The position numbers and the translations under genes are program-made. The notes under the pieces are model-generated. The model was not told the origin of the DNA and did no database searches. It worked only from the letters and a program-made list of their open reading frames with translations. Of a DNA stretch of 64,000 bases, positions 25,941 to 35,909 are shown one piece after another (the first letter of the stretch is position 1; each line of letters starts with the position of its first letter). This DNA is from Rhodovarius crocodyli (GTDB lineage: Bacteria; Pseudomonadota; Alphaproteobacteria; Acetobacterales; Acetobacteraceae): NCBI RefSeq assembly GCF_004005855.1, contig NZ_SACL01000016.1, forward strand, positions 1-64,000, in the 5' to 3' direction.

Positions 25941-28388
25941 GTGGGCCACCACACTGCACGGTCCGGATCACTCATCTTGCCCATCGCGCTGCGTGCCCTG
26001 TTCGGTGTTCTGATCGCGCTGATCCCAGCCGCGCTCGTTCAGGGATTCCTGGAACAGGACATGCGGATCGAACGCCGCGTGCAGGTCGGCGAGGAAGCGA
26101 TGCGCCTCGTCCGCCTCATCGCGGAACAGCAGATACGCAACATCGAGGGCGCCCAGCAGATCCTGGCCGCGATGGCGGCCCATGATGCCCTGCGGGACCT
26201 GCAGCCAAGCCCGGCATGCAATGCCTTCCTGGTCCGGCTGGTCCGCAGCTATCCGCGCTATCACACCGCCACGCTGTTCGACGCGCAGGGCAACACGCTC
26301 TGCTCCGCGCAGCCGGAAGTGCGGGCCTTCTCGGTCGCCAACCGGCCATACTTCCAGGAAGTGATGCGAACCGGCGCCTTCACGGTGGGCGAATACGCCA
26401 TCGGCCGGAACACCGGGCAGCGTTCCCTGCACCTCGCCGCGCCGCTGCGCCTGGATGACGGCACGATCGGCGGCGTGGTCGTGGTGGCGCTCTCGCTGGA
26501 ATGGCTCATCGAGGATCTGCGCAACATCCCGCTCTCGGCCGGCAGCGCGGCCGCGATCATCGACCAGAACGGCGTCATCATCGCCCGCTCATCAGAGCCG
26601 GATCGTTACGTGGGCCAGCAGCTCCAGGCCGACCTGATGCCCTACATCACGGCAGAGCGCGCCGGCCTCATCGAGAGCTACCAGGTCGACGGCGCGTCGC
26701 GCATCGGCGCCTACATCCCCATCGTCGCCCCCCCGCGCGGGCTGGCCATCGTTCTCGGCATGTCCACCAACGTGGTCATCGAATCCGAGATCGCGCGGGA
26801 ACGCCGCACGGCGGTGCTGGTCGTGGGTTCGCTGCTGCTCACGCTGGTTCTGGCCGCGGCCATCTTCCATCTGGGCGTGGAGCGCCCGGTCAACCGGCTG
26901 CTGGCGGCGGCCCATTCCTGGTCGCGCCGCGAATGGAGCCAGCGCATCGGCCGGATCGGCGGCGGGCGCGAATTCGAGCGCCTGGCCGCCGCCTTCGATG
27001 CGATGGCGGCCGAGGTCGAGAAGGCGGAGCAGGACCGGCTGCGCGGCGCCGTGCGCATGCGCGCGCTGCTCGAGGTCAGCCCCCAGGTGGTGTTCACGGC
27101 CGATGCCCAGGGCCAGGTCGACGGCCTCAATGAGTTCTGGCACCGCCTGACCGGCCAGCGCCCGCAGGATGGGCTGGGCCGCGGCTGGCTGCGCGCCGTC
27201 CATCCCGATGACCGCCTGCCCACCATGCGCGCCTGGCAGGAAGCCCTGGTTGAGGCCGGGCGCGGCCTGGCCCCGGAATTCAATGTCGAGCTGCGGGTGC
27301 GCCGCGCCAGCGACGAGAGCTGGCGCTGGTTCGTCTGCCGTGGCGCGCCCATCCGCGACTCCGACGGCACGCTGCTGGCCTGGGTGGGCGTCGCGCTCGA
27401 CTATCACGACCTGCGCGCGGCCCAGGATGAGGCCGCGGAACAGGCCGAGCGCCTGGAAGTCACCTATCGCAACGCCTCCGTCGGCATGTGCCTGCTGAAC
27501 CCGCGCCTGGAGTACCTGGCCGTCAACCAGGCGCTGTCCGAGGTGAACGGCGCCGCGCCGGAGGACCATCTGGGCCGCCGGGTGGAGCAGATGAGCAGCC
27601 CTGCCCTCGCCTCCCGCCTCGTGCCGCATCTGCGGCTGGCGCTCGAAAGCGGCCGCGCCGAGGAGAGCGTCGAGATCGAGGCGACCGACCAGGCGAATGA
27701 CCGCCGGGTGTGGCTGTGTTCCTTCCATCCGTTGCAGGGCGGGGCCGGGGTTTCCCTCTCCATGCTCGACATCACCGCCCGCAAGCTGGCCGAGGAGGCG
27801 CAGCACCTGCTGGCGCGCGAGGTCGACCACCGCGCGCGCAACGTGCTGGCCGTGGTGCGCGGCCTGGTGCGCGTTTCCGCCGCCGAGGCGAAGTACGACA
27901 GCGACCAGCTGGTGGAAGTGCTGGAAAGCCGCATCGCCGCGCTCGCGCGTGTGCACACGTTGCTCTCGCGTGAACATTGGGCCGGCGCCCCGCTGGCCGA
28001 GGTGGTGGAGGAGGAGCTCTCCGCCCATGACGAGCGCCTGAAGGCCAGCGGCCCGCATGTCAGGCTCTCAGCCGCCACCGCGCAGCCCCTGGCCCTGGTC
28101 TTGCATGAGCTGGCGACCAACGCGCTGAAATACGGCGCGCTCTCCGAGCCGGACGGCTGGGTGGAACTGCGCTGGGAACATGAGGGCGAGGGCCTGGCCC
28201 TGTACTGGAAGGAACATGGCGGCCCGCCCGTCATGGGCCCGCCGCCCAGCAGCGGCTTCGGCACGGAGCTGATCGACGCCAATGCCGGCCTGCCGCTGGA
28301 CGGCCATATCGAGCGGCACTGGCAGCGCGACGGCCTGCTCTGCGTGCTGCATATCGGGCCACGCGCCCTGATGGCGCAGGCGGCATGA
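25941..28388 (+). CDS. Membrane sensor histidine kinase, Cache-HAMP-PAS-PAS-HWE type
   Basis: An 815-residue sensor kinase. TM1 is about 11-35, a large periplasmic Cache-like sensor about 36-285, TM2 about 290-310 and HAMP about 311-362. Two PAS modules (about 372-495 and 505-615) precede the HWE-family kinase. The phospho-acceptor is H630 in REVDHRARNVLAVVRG, the N box is LHELATNALKYG (721-732), the WxE signature is W756-K-E758, and the G box is GFGTELI (772-778). The GTG start is uncertain, without a clear ribosome-binding site; a start a few codons in is possible. No response regulator is adjacent. The stop overlaps tamA by 4 nt, an unusual coupling. Confidence 0.88.
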   Translation: MGHHTARSGSLILPIALRALFGVLIALIPAALVQGFLEQDMRIERRVQVGEEAMRLVRLIAEQQIRNIEGAQQILAAMAAHDALRDLQPSPACNAFLVRLVRSYPRYHTATLFDAQGNTLCSAQPEVRAFSVANRPYFQEVMRTGAFTVGEYAIGRNTGQRSLHLAAPLRLDDGTIGGVVVVALSLEWLIEDLRNIPLSAGSAAAIIDQNGVIIARSSEPDRYVGQQLQADLMPYITAERAGLIESYQVDGASRIGAYIPIVAPPRGLAIVLGMSTNVVIESEIARERRTAVLVVGSLLLTLVLAAAIFHLGVERPVNRLLAAAHSWSRREWSQRIGRIGGGREFERLAAAFDAMAAEVEKAEQDRLRGAVRMRALLEVSPQVVFTADAQGQVDGLNEFWHRLTGQRPQDGLGRGWLRAVHPDDRLPTMRAWQEALVEAGRGLAPEFNVELRVRRASDESWRWFVCRGAPIRDSDGTLLAWVGVALDYHDLRAAQDEAAEQAERLEVTYRNASVGMCLLNPRLEYLAVNQALSEVNGAAPEDHLGRRVEQMSSPALASRLVPHLRLALESGRAEESVEIEATDQANDRRVWLCSFHPLQGGAGVSLSMLDITARKLAEEAQHLLAREVDHRARNVLAVVRGLVRVSAAEAKYDSDQLVEVLESRIAALARVHTLLSREHWAGAPLAEVVEEELSAHDERLKASGPHVRLSAATAQPLALVLHELATNALKYGALSEPDGWVELRWEHEGEGLALYWKEHGGPPVMGPPPSSGFGTELIDANAGLPLDGHIERHWQRDGLLCVLHIGPRALMAQAA

Positions 28389-30166
28389 GGGGGGTCCTCC
28401 CGGTCGCCGCCATCATTGCTGTCGTACCCTGCGCGGTCATGGCGCAGGAGGAAGAGGCCGCCGGCCCCATCGCCCCCTATGAGGCCGTGGTTAGGCCGAC
28501 GGGCGATTCGAACCTGGACCGGCTGCTGGCCGCCCAGTCCCTGCTAATCAGCCAGCAGACCCGCGCCCCCACCGATGCCGACGGCGTGCGTTCCCGCATG
28601 GACGCCGAGCCCACGCGCCTGCGCCCGCTGCTGGATGCCGAGGGCTTCTATGCCGCCCAGGTTCAGGTGGTGCCCGAAGGCCAGCCGCAGAACGGCGCCG
28701 AACAGCCGCTCAAGATCGAGATCCGCGTCGAGACCGGCCCGCGCTACACCCTGCGCCATGTCGAGACGCGCGGCGGCCCGCCCGTCCCGCTCGAACCCGG
28801 CGGACCCGCGCGGGCCGAGGTGGTTCTCGCCGCCCAGGCCACGGCGCTGACCGCCATGCGCGCCGCGGGCCGCCCCCTCGCCCGGCTGGAGCGCCAGGTG
28901 ACGGTGGACCACGACGCGCGGGCGATGGACGTGGCCTTCGTCTCCACGCCGGGCGCCACCGCCAATTTCGCCCCCGCCGTGGTCGACGGCACGGTGCGGG
29001 TAGACCCCGAGGTGGTGCGCCGCGTGGCCGATGCCCGGCTGGCGGGCCGGCTGTATTCCCCGGCGCGCACGGTGGGCGCGCGGGCGGACGTGATGGCGCT
29101 CGGCCCCTTCGGCTCCGCCCGGATCGAGGAAGGCGAGGCGCTGGACGCCGAGGGCCGGCTGCCCGTGACGGTGCGCGTGCAGGAACGCCCCTTCCGCGCC
29201 CTCTCGGCCTCCGTCGCGTATGAGACCAATTACGGCGCCTCGGTGCGCGGCGCGTGGGAGCACCGGAACCTGTTCGGGGGCGCGGAGAACTTCCGGGTGG
29301 AGGCGGAGGTCTCGCGCCTCGGCAACGAGTTCGACCGCACCAACGGCCGGCTGTCCTTCACCTACCGCAACCCGCTGCCGCTGGGGTACGACGGCAGCCT
29401 GCTGACCAACCTGTCCTTCCTGCGCGAACGCCTGGACAGCTACGACCGCGACGCCGTGACGCTCAGCGTGTTGTATGAGCGCCGCCTGACCGATCGCTGG
29501 ACGGTGAATGCGGGCCCCGTGGCCGATATCGGCCGCACCGGCCCCTCGGGCCTGCGAATGGTCGGCTATCAGATCGCGGGCTTCCAGATGCAGGCCCGCT
29601 ACGACAGCACGGACAGCGCGCTGGACCCGCGCCGGGGCTGGCGCCTGGATGGCCGGCTGACGCCCAGCTACGCCTTCGTGCAGGCCACGCCCTATCTGCA
29701 GCTCCGGGCCTCCGCCTCGACCTACATCGACCTGTCGGGCAACGGGCGCAGCATTCTCGCGATGCGCGCGGCGCTCGGTTCGCTGCTGAACGCGCGGCCG
29801 GGCGACGTGCCGTTCAACCAGCGCTTCTATGCCGGCGGCGGCGGGTCCGTGCGCGGCTACAGCTACCAGTCGATCGGCCCGCGCGACGCGCTGAACAAGC
29901 CCGCCGGCGGCGCCAGCCTGCTGGAGGCCTCGATCGAGTTCCGCCAGCGTTTCCTGGACAGCTTCGGCGCCGTGGTCTTCGTGGATGCGGGTGCGGTGGG
30001 CGACCGTTCCTTCGCGCCGACCGACGAGATCCGCGTGGGTGCGGGCGTGGGCGTGCGCTACTACACCGCCATCGGGCCGGTGCGCGCCGATGTGGCCATG
30101 CCGCTGATCCGCCAGCAGGGCAGTTCCGGCTTCGGGGTCTATCTCGGCCTGGGGCATTCCTTCTGA
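28385..30166 (+). CDS. tamA: TamA, outer-membrane Omp85 (BamA-family) assembly protein
   Basis: A 593-residue outer-membrane protein of the Omp85 superfamily that works with TamB in outer-membrane assembly or lipid transport. A signal peptide (about 1-19) is followed by POTRA-like repeats, with ETGPRYTLRHVET and ARTVGARADVMALGPFG typical of TamA. The C-terminal half is a 16-strand barrel containing NQRFYAGGGGSVRGYSYQSIGPRD, the conserved VRGY loop 6 motif, and ends in YLGLGHSF with a terminal Phe. The ATGA overlap with the sensor kinase and the 1-nt overlap with tamB suggest coordinated translation. Confidence 0.93.
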   Translation: MRGVLPVAAIIAVVPCAVMAQEEEAAGPIAPYEAVVRPTGDSNLDRLLAAQSLLISQQTRAPTDADGVRSRMDAEPTRLRPLLDAEGFYAAQVQVVPEGQPQNGAEQPLKIEIRVETGPRYTLRHVETRGGPPVPLEPGGPARAEVVLAAQATALTAMRAAGRPLARLERQVTVDHDARAMDVAFVSTPGATANFAPAVVDGTVRVDPEVVRRVADARLAGRLYSPARTVGARADVMALGPFGSARIEEGEALDAEGRLPVTVRVQERPFRALSASVAYETNYGASVRGAWEHRNLFGGAENFRVEAEVSRLGNEFDRTNGRLSFTYRNPLPLGYDGSLLTNLSFLRERLDSYDRDAVTLSVLYERRLTDRWTVNAGPVADIGRTGPSGLRMVGYQIAGFQMQARYDSTDSALDPRRGWRLDGRLTPSYAFVQATPYLQLRASASTYIDLSGNGRSILAMRAALGSLLNARPGDVPFNQRFYAGGGGSVRGYSYQSIGPRDALNKPAGGASLLEASIEFRQRFLDSFGAVVFVDAGAVGDRSFAPTDEIRVGAGVGVRYYTAIGPVRADVAMPLIRQQGSSGFGVYLGLGHSF

Positions 30167-33100
30167 TGCGCCGGAAGCTGCTCTGGCTCGGCTTGCCGCC
30201 CCTGATCCTGCTGGGCGCCGTGGGCGGCGGGGCGGCCGTGCTGCTGGCCACCCCCACCGGCCTGCACCTGGCCGAGAAATACGCGCCGGGCTTCGTGCCC
30301 GGCCTGCGCCTGTCGGGCGCCGAGGGCAGCATCCTGGGCGGCATCACGGTGCGTGAGGTCGCGATGAGCGACGATGCCGGCGAATGGCTGCGCATCGAAA
30401 ACCTGCGCCTGGACTGGCAGTGGCGCGCGCTGCTGGACAAGCAGCTGCATGTGCGCCTGCTCTCGGCGGACCTGCTGCGCGTCGCGCGGCTGCCGGCCTC
30501 CGGCGAAACGGCCTCCACCGACACCAGTTCCTCCTCCGGCGGTATCGTGCCGACCCTGCCGGTGGCGGTGCAGCTCGATCGGATTTCCATCCCGCGCATC
30601 GAACTGGGCGAGGCGCTGGCCGGTCGCGAGGCGGCGCTGTCGCTCGCCGGGCGTGCCGGGCTGGCGCAGGGGCGGCTGGATACCGCGCTGGACGCCAGGC
30701 GGCTGGATGCGCCGGGCAGCCTGTCGATCAATGCCCGCATCGACGATGCGGGGCTCGATGCCCGCGTCGCGGCCCAGGAACCGCCGGGCGGCATCGTCGC
30801 GGGCATGCTGGCGCTGAACGACGCGCCGCTCGACCTGAACCTGACGCTGCAAGGCCCGTGGCAGGGCGCGCGCTGGGGGCTGGACGGCACGCTGGGCACC
30901 GCTGGCGCCCGGCTTTCCGGCGATGTGGCGCAGGATGGCGACGGCATGCGCGTGACGCTGGCGGGGCAGGTCGTGCCCGGCCCGCTGGCGCCCCCCGAAT
31001 TCGCGCCGCTGGTGCCGCGCATCGACCTGGACCTCGCGGCCCGCCGCGCCGCCGACGGCGCCATGGCGGTGGAGAAGCTGGTCGTCGTCACCCCCGACGC
31101 CCGGGCCGAGGCAGAGGGCACGCTGACCGCCGCCAATGCGCTGGACCTGCGCTGGCGCCTCTCGCCCCTGGCGCCCGAGCCCTTCGCCCCCTGGCTGCCC
31201 GCCGGCGTCACCTGGACACGGGTGTCGGCCGAGGGCCGGGTGACCGGCACGCCGGAGGCCCCGCGCCTGGCCGCCACCGTCACCGCAGAGATGCCGCGCA
31301 CCGGCACCGCCGAGGCCGATACGCTGATCGGCGACCGCGCCGTGCTGGATGTCGAGGCGGTGATGCCGGACCGCCGCGTTTCCGTCCGCCTGGCCACGGC
31401 CAAGGTGGATGCCACGCTGTCGGGTATCGTGGCGGAACCGCTGGACCTGGCCTTCACCGCGGAGATGCGCGACCCGCCGGGCGGCGAGGGCAAGCTGGCC
31501 GCCGAGGGCAGCATCACCGGCCCCTATGCCGGGCCGCGCATCCAGGCGCGCGTCACCACCGCGAATTTCGCCAGCAACGGCCATCGCCTGACCGATTTCA
31601 CCCTCGATGCCGATGCCTCGCTGGCCGGCGGGGCGCGGGTGGCGGCACGCGGCGGGCTGGACGGCGCGCCGCTGAACCTCAGGCTGGAAGTCGCGCAGGA
31701 GGGCGAGGCGATCCGCCTGTCCGGCCTTTCCGGCAGCTGGAAGGGGCTGGAGCTTGAGGGCGAGGGATCGGGCGCCCTGCCCCGCGGCCCCTTCACCGGC
31801 AATGTGGCGCTCCGCGCGCAGGACCTGTCGGTGACGGGGCTCGGGCTCGCGGGGCGGCTGGAGTTCTCGGCCCAGGCCCGCGCCATTCCGGGCGCCACCG
31901 GCTCCGCCGCCCAGGGGCTGGACCTGCGCCTGCAGGCGACCGGCGCCGGCACCGCCGCCGCGCGGGGCGACGCCACCCTGACCGCGCGCGGCAATCTGGA
32001 GGCGCTGGACATCACGCTGGACGCGCGCGGCGTGGGCGCCACCGTGGCGCTCGCCGGCCGGCTGCGGGCGGATGAGACGGCGGAGCTGGCGTTGAGCCGC
32101 CTCGACCTCGGCTATGCCGAGGACAGCCTGCGCCTGACCGCCCCCACGCGCCTGACCGCCGATCAGACCGGCAAGCTGACCATCGCCCCCGCCCGCTTCG
32201 CCAGCCGTCGCGGCGGCACGCTGAACATCCAGGGCACGGCCAGCCAGGCGGCGCTGGCCCTCGATGTGGATGCCAATGCCGTGCCGCTCGCGCCCTTCTC
32301 GGCCGGCATGGCCCAGGGCAGCGTGACGGGCCGGGTGCGGGTGACGGGCAATGCCGCTGCCCCGCGCGCCTCCATCGCGATGCGCGGCACCGGGCTGCGC
32401 GCCATGCAGGCGCCGGCCTCCGCCCTGCCGGCGGCCGAGCTGGTGCTGAATGCCGAGGCCACGGCCACCTCCATCCAGGCCGACATGCGCATCACGGCGG
32501 GCACCATGGCGCGGCTCTCGGCCACGCTCAGCCAGCCGCGCGGCCTCGGCCCGCAATTCCCGATCGAGGCCCGCATCACCGGCCCGCTGGATCTGGGCCA
32601 GGCGGCGCGCCCCTTCCTGGCCGGGGGGGCGGACCGCTTCACGGGCCAGGCGCAGATCGACCTCGGCGTCTCAGGCACCGCCACCGCGCCACGCCTGTCG
32701 GGCGGCGTCACCCTGGCCAACGGCGCCTACAGCAACCCCGTCACCGGGGTGCGGCTTTCGGGCCTGGCCGGGCGGATCGATGCACAGGGCGAAAGGCTGG
32801 TCATTCCCGGGCTTTCCCTGCGCAGCGACGCAGGGGGGCGCGCCAACCTCTCGGGCTGGATCGAGCCGCTGGGCGCCGGCATCCCGGTGGAGCTGCGCGT
32901 GACCGCCGACAGGCTGCGCCCGGTGCGCGGCGGCTTCGCCGATGCGACCTTCGACGCGAACCTGACCGCGAGCGGACCCGTCATGGATGGCGGGCGTCTG
33001 GCGGGCGACATCACCATCCGCCGGGCGGAGCTGCGCATCCCCGAGCAGACCGGCGGCACCGCCGCCAGCCTGGGCGTGGTGCGGGAGGTGGGGCAGACGC

Positions 33101-33879
33101 CCCCGGGCCGCCCCCGCCCCGTCGTGGTGCCCCCGCCCCGCCCCGGCCCGCCACCGCGCCCGCCGCTGCCGCTCGCGCTCGATGTCACGCTCTCGGCGCC
33201 GCGCGCCGTCTTCTTCCGCGGCCGCGGCATGGAGGCGGAGCTGGGCGGGGACATCCGCATCACCGGCACCGTGGCCAACCCGCAGCCGCTGGGCGAGTTC
33301 CGCATGCGGCGCGGCACCTTCGACCTGGCCGGCCGCAACCTGACCTTCACGCGGGGCGTGGCCACGCTGGACGGCAACAGCTTCCTGCCCACGCTGGACT
33401 TCCTGGCCACGGCCACCAGCCGCAGCCACACCATCACCCTGACCATCAAGGGCAGCCCCACCTCGCCCGAGATCAAGGTGGGCGCCGTTCCCGACCTGCC
33501 GCAGGACGAGGCGCTGGCCCGGCTGCTGTTCGACCGGGAGGTGACGCGGCTGTCGCCCTTCGAGGCGGCGAGCCTGGCTTCGGCCGTGGCGCAGCTGGCG
33601 GGCCTCACGCCGCCGGGCGGCGGCGTGCTGGACCAGCTGCGCAGCGCGGCGGGGCTCGACCGGCTGGGCGTGGCCGGCAACGGCGCGACCGGGGCCACGG
33701 TGGAGGCCGGGCGCTATGTCGCGCCGGGCGTATATGTGGGGGTGCGGCAGGGCACGTCCGGGGGTACGCCGGGCGTGGGCGTGCAGTGGGAGATCGCGCC
33801 CCGGCTGCGGCTGGAGGGCGAGACCCAGACCGGCCCGGCCGGCGACAGGCTGGGGCTGAGCTGGGAGATGGAGTACTGA
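30166..33879 (+). CDS. tamB: TamB, translocation and assembly module inner-membrane component
   Basis: A 1237-residue AsmA-like protein, anchored by one N-terminal helix (WLGLPPLILLGAVGGGAAVLL) and spanning the periplasm as a long beta-taco groove to contact TamA. The N-terminus LLATPTGLHLAEKYAPGFVPGLRLSGAEGSILGG is typical. The C-terminal DUF490 domain shows GEFRMRRGTFDLAGRNLTFTRGVATLDG, SHTITLTIKGSPTSPEIKV, and DLPQDEALARLLFDREVTRLSPFEAASLASAVAQLAGL. A Pro-rich stretch lies at about 978-1005. It ends 1 nt before the convergent imuB stop, leaving no room for a terminator between them. Confidence 0.95.
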   Translation: MRRKLLWLGLPPLILLGAVGGGAAVLLATPTGLHLAEKYAPGFVPGLRLSGAEGSILGGITVREVAMSDDAGEWLRIENLRLDWQWRALLDKQLHVRLLSADLLRVARLPASGETASTDTSSSSGGIVPTLPVAVQLDRISIPRIELGEALAGREAALSLAGRAGLAQGRLDTALDARRLDAPGSLSINARIDDAGLDARVAAQEPPGGIVAGMLALNDAPLDLNLTLQGPWQGARWGLDGTLGTAGARLSGDVAQDGDGMRVTLAGQVVPGPLAPPEFAPLVPRIDLDLAARRAADGAMAVEKLVVVTPDARAEAEGTLTAANALDLRWRLSPLAPEPFAPWLPAGVTWTRVSAEGRVTGTPEAPRLAATVTAEMPRTGTAEADTLIGDRAVLDVEAVMPDRRVSVRLATAKVDATLSGIVAEPLDLAFTAEMRDPPGGEGKLAAEGSITGPYAGPRIQARVTTANFASNGHRLTDFTLDADASLAGGARVAARGGLDGAPLNLRLEVAQEGEAIRLSGLSGSWKGLELEGEGSGALPRGPFTGNVALRAQDLSVTGLGLAGRLEFSAQARAIPGATGSAAQGLDLRLQATGAGTAAARGDATLTARGNLEALDITLDARGVGATVALAGRLRADETAELALSRLDLGYAEDSLRLTAPTRLTADQTGKLTIAPARFASRRGGTLNIQGTASQAALALDVDANAVPLAPFSAGMAQGSVTGRVRVTGNAAAPRASIAMRGTGLRAMQAPASALPAAELVLNAEATATSIQADMRITAGTMARLSATLSQPRGLGPQFPIEARITGPLDLGQAARPFLAGGADRFTGQAQIDLGVSGTATAPRLSGGVTLANGAYSNPVTGVRLSGLAGRIDAQGERLVIPGLSLRSDAGGRANLSGWIEPLGAGIPVELRVTADRLRPVRGGFADATFDANLTASGPVMDGGRLAGDITIRRAELRIPEQTGGTAASLGVVREVGQTPPGRPRPVVVPPPRPGPPPRPPLPLALDVTLSAPRAVFFRGRGMEAELGGDIRITGTVANPQPLGEFRMRRGTFDLAGRNLTFTRGVATLDGNSFLPTLDFLATATSRSHTITLTIKGSPTSPEIKVGAVPDLPQDEALARLLFDREVTRLSPFEAASLASAVAQLAGLTPPGGGVLDQLRSAAGLDRLGVAGNGATGATVEAGRYVAPGVYVGVRQGTSGGTPGVGVQWEIAPRLRLEGETQTGPAGDRLGLSWEMEY

Positions 33880-33880
33880 T

Positions 33881-35176
33881 TCACCCCATCAGCCCGTGCA
33901 GATACCAGCGCGGGTCCGCATCGCCCTCGGCGCCCGTGCGGCACACCCACCACCGGGGCCCCTCGGCCAGCTGCAAGGCGTAATAGTCACGCGGGCGGGC
34001 CTGCTTCGGGTTGTCCCACCATTCCGGCAGCAGCCGTTCGGGCCCCCAGGCATGCAGGATGCGATGGGTGCGCCCATCCAGTTCCAGCGTCGCCAGCACG
34101 CCTTCCTCATCGGGCAGCACGCGCAGCTCCCGCGGCCTGCGCAGCATGCGCACGGGGCGCGGCACGGGGGTCAGCCATTCCTCCGCCACCGCCTCATGCG
34201 CGGGGATGCGGCGGGTGCTGCGCTCGGGCCAGAAGCTCTGGCGCGGTTGCAGGCGCCACAGCTCCACCCGCTGGGCCAGGCGGTCCAGCAGCCTGCCCAG
34301 CACCTCCGGCGGGGTGCTGGCGTCCAGCCCGGGCTGGCTGGCGCGCATCTCGTCCACATGCCCGGTCGCCAGGGTGAAGCGCTCGAAGCCCAGCTCCGGC
34401 CGCAGCCGGCCCAGGGGCTCGCGGAACAGCATGGCCCATTTCGCCGGCTGGGATGAGGCCTGGCCGCTGCCGGCCGCCACCTCCTGCCAGCTGCCGGCCA
34501 TCCGCCAGCCGGTCAGGACCATGCGCCGCGCGCCGAGCCCGGCCTCGGCCAGATGCGCGCACAGCTTGCCCAGCAGCCGGTCCAGCGCCGCATCCAGCGC
34601 GGGGCGGGTGATGAGGGGCGCGGTGTAGTTCTCCGACACCGAGCGGGTGGGCGGCTCCCGCACCGGGGTGATGGGGGCCGGGGCATCGCCCGCCACCTGG
34701 TCCAGCACCTTCAGCAGCCCGTCCAGCATGCGATAGGTGACGACGGCGCGGTGCTGCTGGCGGATCTGGCCCAGCTGGCGCAGCCCGACGCGATGCAGGG
34801 TGACGATGTCGCGCTTCGGCAGCGGCAGGGTGCGCGGGTGCAGGGTGGGCCAGGCGGCGGCCTGTTGCTCGGGGTTCAGCACCCGGTCCCGCCACCCGCC
34901 GCGCAGCAGGGCCAGCAGGGCGGGCCAGGCGCCGCCGAGCAGGGCCGGAACCTCCTGCCCCGCGCGGGAAAACCCCTGCTTCACCTCGGCCAGGAAACTC
35001 TCCTCCCCGCCCGAGAGATGGGTGACGCCCGTCACCTCCATGGCCAGCGCGTCCTCGGCCACCACGCCCACCAGCGGCGAGAAGCGGCGCGCCCAAGGGG
35101 CCCAGCGCGCGGCATCGGGCACCAGCAGCACCAGATGGCGCGCCGTGACGACAGGTGCGGCAAAGAGATCCCTCAT
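33881..35176 (-). CDS. imuB: ImuB, Y-family polymerase-like SOS mutagenesis protein (short form)
   Basis: A 431-residue member of the ImuB family, a catalytically inactive Y-family relative that links ImuA/ImuC to the beta clamp during SOS mutagenesis. The motif AMEVTGVTHLSGGEESFLAEV is the recognisable palm segment. The middle holds LTGWRMAGSW, and the C-terminal part shows HAWGPERLLPEWWDN and RDYYALQLAEGPRWWVCRTG, typical of ImuB ends. It looks shortened: common ImuB proteins are about 480-550 residues and begin with a longer palm/fingers section that is missing here. The start overlaps the imuA stop (ATGA). dnaE2 (imuC) is not downstream. Confidence 0.85.
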   Translation of the reverse strand: MRDLFAAPVVTARHLVLLVPDAARWAPWARRFSPLVGVVAEDALAMEVTGVTHLSGGEESFLAEVKQGFSRAGQEVPALLGGAWPALLALLRGGWRDRVLNPEQQAAAWPTLHPRTLPLPKRDIVTLHRVGLRQLGQIRQQHRAVVTYRMLDGLLKVLDQVAGDAPAPITPVREPPTRSVSENYTAPLITRPALDAALDRLLGKLCAHLAEAGLGARRMVLTGWRMAGSWQEVAAGSGQASSQPAKWAMLFREPLGRLRPELGFERFTLATGHVDEMRASQPGLDASTPPEVLGRLLDRLAQRVELWRLQPRQSFWPERSTRRIPAHEAVAEEWLTPVPRPVRMLRRPRELRVLPDEEGVLATLELDGRTHRILHAWGPERLLPEWWDNPKQARPRDYYALQLAEGPRWWVCRTGAEGDADPRWYLHGLMG

Positions 35177-35907
35177 CCCCGGCGCCGGCGCGGCGCGGGG
35201 GTGGATTCCAGCACCGTCAGCCGGTCCTGCGCGGGGTTCCAGCTGCAGTGCCAGCGGTTGGGACGGCCACCGCGCTGCATCAGCAATTCCAGCTCCCAGG
35301 CGGGGGCGCCGTGGCCCGCGCCCTCGGCGGTGGCGCGCACCCGCCAGCGGCTGCGGGCGGGGGATGGCGGGGGCGTGTCGGTGTCGGCACCCAGCAGCAG
35401 GGTGATGCCGCCGCCGGTCTCGGCCGCCAGCTGCAGGCGGCGCAGCGCGGTCATGTCCGGACCCTCGCGGCTGGGGGCATGCAGCAGCGTGGCGGCCACG
35501 GCGGGGCAGCGGGCGGCTTCCTCGGTGGCCCAGAGGGCATCCTGCGCGCGGGGCGCGCGCACCAGCACCAGGTGCCGCGGCGCCAGCCCCATCCGCGCCA
35601 GCCCCTGCGGGCAGGCATCCGGCTCATGGCTGATCCAGAGCACGCTGCCTGTCTCACTGACGGCCTGGGCGCGGGCCAGCAACAGGGTGGCGAAGGCGGT
35701 GGCGGCGCCCGGCTCGGCGGCCAGGATCTCATGCAGGCAGGCGGTGGGCAGGCCGCCCTCGGGCAGGGCCTCGTCGATCTCGGGGCACAGGGACAGGCGC
35801 GGGCGGCCCGAGGCCAGCTCGGTTCGCGCCAGCCGCGCCTTCAGCCCGGCCAGCAGGGCGGCGCGGTCGGTCTGCATCTCTGTCGGGGGGGCGAGGTCAG
35901 AGGACAT
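35173..35907 (-). CDS. imuA: ImuA, RecA-like SOS mutagenesis protein
   Basis: A 244-residue ImuA-family protein, distantly RecA/SulA-like and required with ImuB and DnaE2 for damage-induced mutagenesis. It shows CPEIDEALPEGGLPTACLHEILAAEPGAATAF, VLWISHEPDACPQGLARMGLAPRHLVLVRAP and ALRRLQLAAETGGGITLLL, with a weak P-loop as usual in the family. The ATG at 35907 has no Shine-Dalgarno sequence and sits 2 nt from the LexA box, with TATTAT about 7 nt upstream. A leaderless message is therefore plausible. An ATG at 35877 (MQTDRAALL) is the alternative. It is co-translated with imuB. Confidence 0.87.
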   Translation of the reverse strand: MSSDLAPPTEMQTDRAALLAGLKARLARTELASGRPRLSLCPEIDEALPEGGLPTACLHEILAAEPGAATAFATLLLARAQAVSETGSVLWISHEPDACPQGLARMGLAPRHLVLVRAPRAQDALWATEEAARCPAVAATLLHAPSREGPDMTALRRLQLAAETGGGITLLLGADTDTPPPSPARSRWRVRATAEGAGHGAPAWELELLMQRGGRPNRWHCSWNPAQDRLTVLESTPAPRRRRG

Positions 35908-35909
35908 TT

